Positions 5,586 through 9,138 of a stretch of 9,138 nt of DNA are shown here, piece after piece (within the stretch, counting starts at the first letter, position 1; each line of letters starts with the position of its first letter). A model generated the notes under the pieces. The model saw only the letters and a list, made by a program, of their open reading frames with translations. It did not search any database and had not been told where the DNA came from. This DNA comes from Kiritimatiellia bacterium. GTDB taxonomy: Bacteria > Verrucomicrobiota > Kiritimatiellia > CAIQIC01 > Lenti-01. The stretch is taken from assembly GCA_018432565.1 (NCBI GenBank), contig JAHDSS010000199.1, positions 1-9,138 on the forward strand, written 5' to 3'. The translations under genes and the position numbers were made by a program.

Positions 5586-6107
5586 TCACGGCAACAGGCC
5601 CCGGACCCGGTCGAACGCAATCTTGAACCACGGCGTGAACGCGCCGGGATTCTCCCTCACCTCGCGCTCCAGGTCCGCCGGCGCCGTCCAGCGCACCTCG
5701 CCCACTTCGTTCGGGTTCGGCTTCACCTCGCCGTCGAACACCCCCGTGAACACATGGTCCACTTCGTGCTCGGTCAACCCCCCGGCCGCCGATTCGGCCT
5801 TGTACTCAAAGTGAAACCGCTCGGTCAGCGGGCAATCAACGCCCAGCTCTTCGCGCAGGCGGCGGTGGGCGGCCTCCTCCGTGCCTTCCCCGGGCCGCGG
5901 ATGGCTGCAGCAGGCGTTGGTCCACAGGTCGGGAAAATGATACTTGCCGGCGGCGCGCTTCTGCAGCAGCCAGCGCCCGCCCGGATCCGCGACAAACACC
6001 GAAAACGCCCGGTGGCGGACCCCGCCCCCTTCGTGCGCCGCGATTTTCTCCAGCGTGCCGATCTCGCGGTCCTGTTCGTCCACCAGAATGACCTGGTCTT
6101 CAGCCAC
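5586..6107 (-). CDS. idi: Isopentenyl-diphosphate delta-isomerase, type 1 (Nudix)
   Basis: A 173-residue enzyme interconverting isopentenyl and dimethylallyl diphosphate, the entry to all isoprenoids. It is nearly collinear with E. coli IDI: His25, His32 and His69 with Glu113 and Glu115 as metal/catalytic residues, and the catalytic Cys67 in TNACCSHP. The Nudix-type helix is RRLREELGV at 82-90, and FTPWFKIAF near the end matches the family's C-terminal helix. The start is a GTG at 6107-6105 whose first base is the last base of the upstream HMG-CoA reductase stop (TAGTG); GGAG lies 11 bases upstream. This start gives the correct family N-terminus (AEDQVILVDEQDREIG); a longer open frame reaching to 7025 is only the antisense-style shadow of the neighbouring gene. 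The one-base overlap indicates co-translation with HMG-CoA reductase. Confidence 0.93.
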   Translation of the reverse strand: MAEDQVILVDEQDREIGTLEKIAAHEGGGVRHRAFSVFVADPGGRWLLQKRAAGKYHFPDLWTNACCSHPRPGEGTEEAAHRRLREELGVDCPLTERFHFEYKAESAAGGLTEHEVDHVFTGVFDGEVKPNPNEVGEVRWTAPADLEREVRENPGAFTPWFKIAFDRVRGLLP

Positions 6108-7150
6108 TAGCCGCCGCGCTCCAGGGTCAGGTGCGCCGCCATCAGCTCGCCCGGATTCGTCTGCGCCGCCAGCAGCGACAGCTCGCCGCACAGCACGGCC
6201 GCCGCGCAGATCACCGCCAGCCGCCGGGCGTTGGCCCCCGGCTCGCGCGGTTCCAGGCATCCCAGCCCGCGCAGGTTTTCTTCGACAAACGGCAGCCCTT
6301 TGCCATTGCCCACGGTCCCGACGATCAGGTTGGGCAGCGTCACCGAAAACACCAGCTCCTCCCCTTCCGCCTCCGCCATCGTGAATCCCTGCGAGCCTTC
6401 GACGATGTTCGCCGCGTCCTGTCCGGTCGCCAGATAAAACGCCAGCAGCATGTTCGCGAAATGCGCATTGGCGCTGCGCACCCCCCCCGCCAGCACCGTC
6501 CCCATCCAGTTCTTGCGCACGTTCAGCTCCGCGATCTTCTCCGGCGTCGTATGCAGAAACCGCTCCACCAGCCGGCGCGGAATCCGCGTCTCCGCCACCA
6601 CGCGCTTGCCCCGTCCCAGCAGGCCGTTCACCGCCGACGCCTTCTTGTCGCAGCACAGGTTGCCGGACACCGACCCGTAGGCGCACTCCGGACGCTGCTC
6701 CAGAATCCACGCCAGCAGCGCATCCGCCGCCCGCGTCGTCATGTTGTGCCCCGCCGCATCGCCCGTGTCGAACGCAAAGCGGATCCATACCAGGCGCCCC
6801 ACCACCTCGATATGCACCTCCTTCAGCCGGGCGAACCGGCTCGTGCCCGCCGCCCTGTCCTCGAGCGCTCTCCGCTGCGCCTTCACAAACCGCACCAGGT
6901 CCAGCGCCGCCGGCGCATCGGGCGCCTCCACCAGCACCGACCGCGTCATGCCCTCGTCGAATACCGTGGCGCAAATGCCCCCCGCGTGCGCCGTCACCCG
7001 CGCCCCGCGCTCGACCGACGGCCACAGCGGCGTCTCGAACGTCGCCAGCGGCACCCGCACTTCCATGGCGCCCTCGGATCCCGTCACCTGGACCGGGCCG
7101 ACCTTCCGCATCGGAAGAGCCGCCGTTTCCACTTCATCCCTCTTCTTCAT
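6107..7150 (-). CDS. Hydroxymethylglutaryl-CoA reductase
   Basis: A 347-residue soluble enzyme making mevalonate from HMG-CoA, the committed step of the mevalonate pathway. All catalytic residues can be placed: Glu39 (VPLATFETPLWPSVERG), Lys169/170 (SGNLCCDKKASAVN), Asp245 (ATGQDAANIVEGSQ) and His340 (NPGELMAAH). FDTGDAAGHNM at 127-137 fits the dinucleotide-binding region, and LPNLIVGTVGNGKGLP at 272-287 is a further family block. It lacks the membrane domain of eukaryotic enzymes. Cofactor preference (NADH or NADPH) cannot be told by eye. The start at 7150 is backed by AAGGAG 5 bases upstream; an upstream ATG in the same open frame would add 66 non-family residues overlapping the lipoprotein gene. 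It lies 26 bases after the TPR lipoprotein gene and overlaps idi by one base, so the three are probably one operon. Confidence 0.92.
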   Translation of the reverse strand: MKKRDEVETAALPMRKVGPVQVTGSEGAMEVRVPLATFETPLWPSVERGARVTAHAGGICATVFDEGMTRSVLVEAPDAPAALDLVRFVKAQRRALEDRAAGTSRFARLKEVHIEVVGRLVWIRFAFDTGDAAGHNMTTRAADALLAWILEQRPECAYGSVSGNLCCDKKASAVNGLLGRGKRVVAETRIPRRLVERFLHTTPEKIAELNVRKNWMGTVLAGGVRSANAHFANMLLAFYLATGQDAANIVEGSQGFTMAEAEGEELVFSVTLPNLIVGTVGNGKGLPFVEENLRGLGCLEPREPGANARRLAVICAAAVLCGELSLLAAQTNPGELMAAHLTLERGG

Positions 7151-7176
7151 GTCGGCTCCTTGGGGTTGGGCGCCAT

Positions 7177-8523
7177 TCAAGGTTCCAGCGGCGGCAGGGG
7201 AACAGCCGCCGCCTCCAGCGCCTGAATCCGCTCCCCGACCTCCCCCGCGCGGGAATCGGACGGAAACTGCCTCTCGAATTCTCGATAAACCGAAATGCCC
7301 CGGCCCGTCATCCCCAGCTTGTCGCCATAGGTGTCCGCCAGCGTCCACAGGGCATCCGGATTGCCCGGCTCCAGCTGCACCAGCTTGCGCAGCGAAATCA
7401 CGGCCGTGTCGTACTCTTCCAGTTCCGCCGAGGCCTTCGCCAGTTCAAAGAGCACCATCGGGTTCTCCGGCTCCAGGGCCTGGGCCTTCAGCAGGGCCTC
7501 CTGCGCCTCCCGGGGCTGGCCCTGCGCCAGCCGGAATTCGCCCGCCGCCAGCTGCACTTCCGCCCGGTCCGGAAACAGGTCCACCGCCCGCCGGAGGATT
7601 TCGCCGGCCTGGGCGACGTCGCCGCCCTCCCGGGCCAGTTCCAGCGCCCGCATCGCCTCCAGATAGGCCGTCGCGGAATCGCCCGACGCCAGGGCCTCCT
7701 GCGCCTGCGCCCAGAGAATGCCCGCCGTCATTTTCGGCCCGGCCGGCTCCGGCGGGCCGAACGACGTCTGTTCAACGGTCTGCCCGCCGATGCGCGCCAC
7801 GGCCACGGCCGCGCGCGCGCCCTTCGGCGCCGCCAGCAGGTACTGGCGGAAATACTCCTGCGACTGTTCGCCGTGGCCGTCCATCAGCGCATGCAGCACG
7901 CCGAGATTGTACAGCGCCGGGGGGTAGTCCTTGCGCATTTCCAGCGCCTGCATGAAAAACGTCTCCGCCTGCGGCAGGTTCTCCTCCAGCAGGGCGATGC
8001 GCCCCAGGCCGGCCGCGGCCTCGGCCGACTGCCCGTCGCGCTTCTGCGCTTCGTAGTACATCCGCCTGGCCAGGTCCCACCGCCCGTTGCGCGTGGTCCA
8101 TTCGCCGATATGCAGCAGCGACTTGGTATCCTTCGGATCCACGTCCGCCGCCCGCCGCAGCAGGGAGATGCCCCGCGACATGTCGCCCGACTCCAGGGCC
8201 AGGCAGCCGAGATTGTAGATCGGCTCAAACGCCGCCGGGGCCAGCCCGCTGGCGGTCTCGAAGTGCTTCATCGCCTCCGGCCCGCGCCCCAGTTCCCGGT
8301 TTGCCAGCCCCAGCCAGTTGTGCGCCTCGGCCGCAAACGGAGCGTCCGGCGCCCGTTTCAGCGCCGATTCAATCCGCGCCAGGCCGGCCTCCAGCCGCCC
8401 GGCCCGCAGCTCCGCCAGGCCCGCCTGATAGTCCTTCTCCGGCGTCACGCCGCCGCCGCACCCCGCCGCCAGCAGCGCCACCGCCGCGACCCACGCCGCC
8501 GCCCGATATCCGGTCCTACGCAT
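7177..8523 (-). CDS. TPR-repeat lipoprotein
   Basis: A 448-residue protein with a lipoprotein signal: basic start (MRRTGYR), hydrophobic stretch, and lipobox LAAGC with Cys22 as the lipidation site. This places it at the membrane, facing the periplasm. The rest is tetratricopeptide repeats, about 8-10 units with typical W-LG / A--F--A / P spacing, for example AHNWLGLANRELGRGPEAMKHFETA, PIYNLGCLALESGDMSRGISLL, ALYNLGVLHALMDG and ALWTLADTYGDKLG. TPRs scaffold protein-protein contacts; no enzymatic domain is visible. A spacer around residues 230-250 (GGQTVEQTSFGPPEPAGP) separates two TPR blocks. The start is set by the signal peptide at ATG 8523 (GTG at 8529 is an alternative); GCAGG is about 7 bases upstream. 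The open frame continues upstream through repeat DNA to about 9069, but that part encodes only low-complexity peptide. It is the first gene of the lipoprotein-HMGR-idi group; its link to isoprenoid synthesis is positional only. Confidence 0.88.
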   Translation of the reverse strand: MRRTGYRAAAWVAAVALLAAGCGGGVTPEKDYQAGLAELRAGRLEAGLARIESALKRAPDAPFAAEAHNWLGLANRELGRGPEAMKHFETASGLAPAAFEPIYNLGCLALESGDMSRGISLLRRAADVDPKDTKSLLHIGEWTTRNGRWDLARRMYYEAQKRDGQSAEAAAGLGRIALLEENLPQAETFFMQALEMRKDYPPALYNLGVLHALMDGHGEQSQEYFRQYLLAAPKGARAAVAVARIGGQTVEQTSFGPPEPAGPKMTAGILWAQAQEALASGDSATAYLEAMRALELAREGGDVAQAGEILRRAVDLFPDRAEVQLAAGEFRLAQGQPREAQEALLKAQALEPENPMVLFELAKASAELEEYDTAVISLRKLVQLEPGNPDALWTLADTYGDKLGMTGRGISVYREFERQFPSDSRAGEVGERIQALEAAAVPLPPLEP

Positions 8524-8562
8524 ACTCACGCCTGCCTTTCCCGCCCCGCCCCATCTCCGCGG

Positions 8563-8626
8563 TTGAAAAATGGAATGGAGGAAAAATGGAATGTTGGAAA
8601 CATGGAATGATGGAAAACAGGAAGTT
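8563..8626 (+). repeat. 8-bp array TGGAATGN
   Basis: Eight octamers in register: TTGAAAAA, TGGAATGG, AGGAAAAA, TGGAATGT, TGGAAACA, TGGAATGA, TGGAAAAC, AGGAAGTT. It belongs to the same family as the arrays at 976-1023 and 1063-1135, and is positioned 40 bases before (on the - strand, upstream of) the lipoprotein start. Confidence 0.85.
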
Positions 8627-8636
8627 CCTGTCTTCC
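8612..8636. repeat. 25-bp near-perfect palindrome
   Basis: Inner arms ACAGGAA (8617-8623) and TTCCTGT (8625-8631) are separated by one base. They are extended by GGAA (8612-8615) and TTCC (8633-8636) with a single mismatched position. It sits at the border between the octamer block and the C-rich heptamers. It could be an operator or a by-product of the repeats; the sequence alone cannot decide. Confidence 0.6.
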
Positions 8637-8685
8637 GTCCCCGGCCTTCTCCGCCCCCTGCCCTCTGCCCTCTGCCCCCCCCTTC

Positions 8686-8730
8686 TTGGACATTGAACAT
8701 TGAACATTGAATATTGGATATTGAATATTG
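8686..8730 (+). repeat. AT-type heptamer run 1
   Basis: TTGGAC followed by ATTGAAC, ATTGAAC, ATTGAAT, ATTGGAT, ATTGAAT and ATTG, all in 7-bp register. Preceded by a C-run and CTTC, as in runs 2 and 3. Confidence 0.9.
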
Positions 8731-8760
8731 CTCCTCCACCCTCTGCCCCCTGCCCCCCAC

Positions 8761-8809
8761 CTTCTTGGACATTGGATATTGGATATTGGACATTGAACAT
8801 TGAATATTG
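8761..8809 (+). repeat. AT-type heptamer run 2
   Basis: CTTCTTGGAC followed by ATTGGAT, ATTGGAT, ATTGGAC, ATTGAAC, ATTGAAT and ATTG, then a switch to the C-rich heptamer through TCC. Confidence 0.9.
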
Positions 8810-8811
8810 TC

Positions 8812-8937
8812 CCTCTGCCCCCTGACCTCTGTCCTCTGTCCCCTGCCCCCTGCCCTCTGTCCTCCGTCCTCCGTCCTCTGTCCTCTGTCCCCTGCCCTCT
8901 GTCCTCCGTCCTCTGCCCTCTGTCCCCCGCCCCCCCC
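8812..8937 (+). repeat. C-rich heptamer array (CCTCTGT), 17 units plus poly-C
   Basis: Seventeen consecutive 7-bp units (8812-8930) drawn from CCTCTGT, CCTCTGC, CCCCTGC, CCTCCGT, CCCCTGA and CCCCCGC, ending in CCCCCCC (8931-8937). No unit breaks the 7-bp register. The - strand is therefore a 126-base purine-rich tract of GGACAGA-type repeats with frequent G3-G5 runs, in the sense direction of the downstream operon. Confidence 0.92.
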
Positions 8938-9008
8938 TTCTTGGACATTGGATATTGGATATTGGATATTGTCCCTCTGCCCTCTGTCCTCTGTCCTCTG
9001 TCCCCTCA
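8938..9008 (+). repeat. Third composite heptamer module, abutting the yjbQ-like stop
   Basis: TTCTTGGAC (8938-8946), then three ATTGGAT and ATTG (8947-8971), then CCTCTGC, three CCTCTGT and a final CCCCTCA (8974-9008). The last unit touches the stop codon of the - strand gene (9009-9011) and itself supplies a second in-frame TGA (9006-9008). Confidence 0.9.
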
Positions 9009-9138
9009 TCACGCCTCCTTCACCGGCGTCAGCCAGAGTTCGCGGGTCCGCGGTCCGTCGAATTCGCACAGAAAAATCCCCTGCCAGGTGCCCATGGCCA
9101 GGCGCCCCGCCTTCACGGGCACCAGGACCGACGTGCCC
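9009..9138 (-). CDS. YjbQ/UPF0047 family protein, C-terminal 42 residues (truncated by window edge)
   Basis: Only the 3' end is present, reading GTSVLVPVKAGRLAMGTWQG then IFLCEFDGPRTRELWLTPVKEA, followed by TGA TGA. The segment S-x-x-V-P-V-x-x-GRLAxGTWQGIFLCEFDGPR is the hallmark C-terminal block of the UPF0047/YjbQ family, small (about 130-140 residue) trimeric proteins; some members have reported thiamine-phosphate-synthase activity when overproduced, and the physiological role is unsettled. The start lies outside the window. Tandem repeats begin immediately after its stop codon. Confidence 0.88.
   Translation of the reverse strand, partial: GTSVLVPVKAGRLAMGTWQGIFLCEFDGPRTRELWLTPVKEA

Larger units (their letters stand above)
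8524..9008. repeat. 485-bp spacer made almost entirely of 8-bp and 7-bp tandem repeats
   Basis: This spacer between the yjbQ-like gene and the lipoprotein gene contains, left to right: an octamer block, a short palindrome, and three composite modules. Each module has a C-rich CCTCTGT-type heptamer run, a junction CCCCCC-(A)-CTTCTTGGAC and an ATTGGAT-type heptamer run. No gene is visible. Long open frames on the - strand across it arise because stop-free 7-mers cycle through all frames; they encode peptides such as RGQRTED and SNIQYPI and are spurious. A promoter for the - strand operon must lie in or before this spacer, but I cannot pick one reliably. Confidence 0.92.

Noticed and set aside
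6108..7025. Long open frame continuing upstream of IDI
   Set aside because: It is a glycine/arginine/alanine-rich shadow of the HMG-CoA reductase gene in another frame; real IDI homology starts at the GTG at 6107.
8524..9069. Long N-terminal extension of the TPR lipoprotein and other long - strand frames over the spacer
   Set aside because: They encode cyclic low-complexity peptides (RGQRTED, SNIQYPI) from stop-free 7-mers; a proper signal peptide with lipobox starts at 8523.

Overview
This is a GC-rich (strongly C/G-ending codons) bacterial window with two functional gene blocks separated by unusually repeat-rich spacers. The first block, on the + strand (1-3490), is the distal five-sixths of a Na+-translocating NADH:quinone oxidoreductase operon: the C-terminal end of nqrB, then nqrC, nqrD, nqrE and nqrF. 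Cofactor residues are readable: the Dxx(S/T)GAT flavinylation site of NqrC, the paired membrane cysteines of NqrD and NqrE, and the four 2Fe-2S cysteines plus FAD and NADH motifs of NqrF. An orphan conserved-looking gene of unknown function follows (3678-4154, +).

The second block, on the - strand (4364-9138), starts at the right edge with the end of a YjbQ/UPF0047-family gene. After a 485-bp repeat spacer comes a tightly packed trio: a TPR lipoprotein, HMG-CoA reductase and type 1 isopentenyl-diphosphate isomerase. A FabK-type FMN enoyl-ACP reductase/nitronate monooxygenase-family gene follows. HMG-CoA reductase plus IDI implies a mevalonate route to isoprenoids. This would also feed the quinone that Nqr reduces, although that link is inference.

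The most striking content is repetitive DNA, of at least four kinds. (1) Six 36-bp in-frame units extend the NqrB C-terminus by a (KPVGPGVDRAGS)-like tail. (2) 8-bp TGGAATNN arrays occur between nqrC and nqrD, where two converging blocks can form a long hairpin, and again upstream of the lipoprotein gene. (3) Two 7-bp families, ATTGGAT/ATTGAAC and CCTCTGT, are joined in a recurring composite module with a conserved TTCTTGGAC junction. (4) A roughly 34-bp hairpin element has fixed flanks and loop but varying stems that keep base pairing; it brackets the orphan gene. Several of these arrays begin exactly at a stop codon or end exactly at a ribosome binding site.

Taxonomy: Nqr, a bacterial mevalonate pathway, high GC and this style of heptamer/octamer spacer suggest a PVC-group bacterium (Kiritimatiellota/Lentisphaerota/Verrucomicrobiota). 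This rests on general recollection, not on a database search, and is low confidence. No tRNA, rRNA, CRISPR array, transposase or phage gene was seen.
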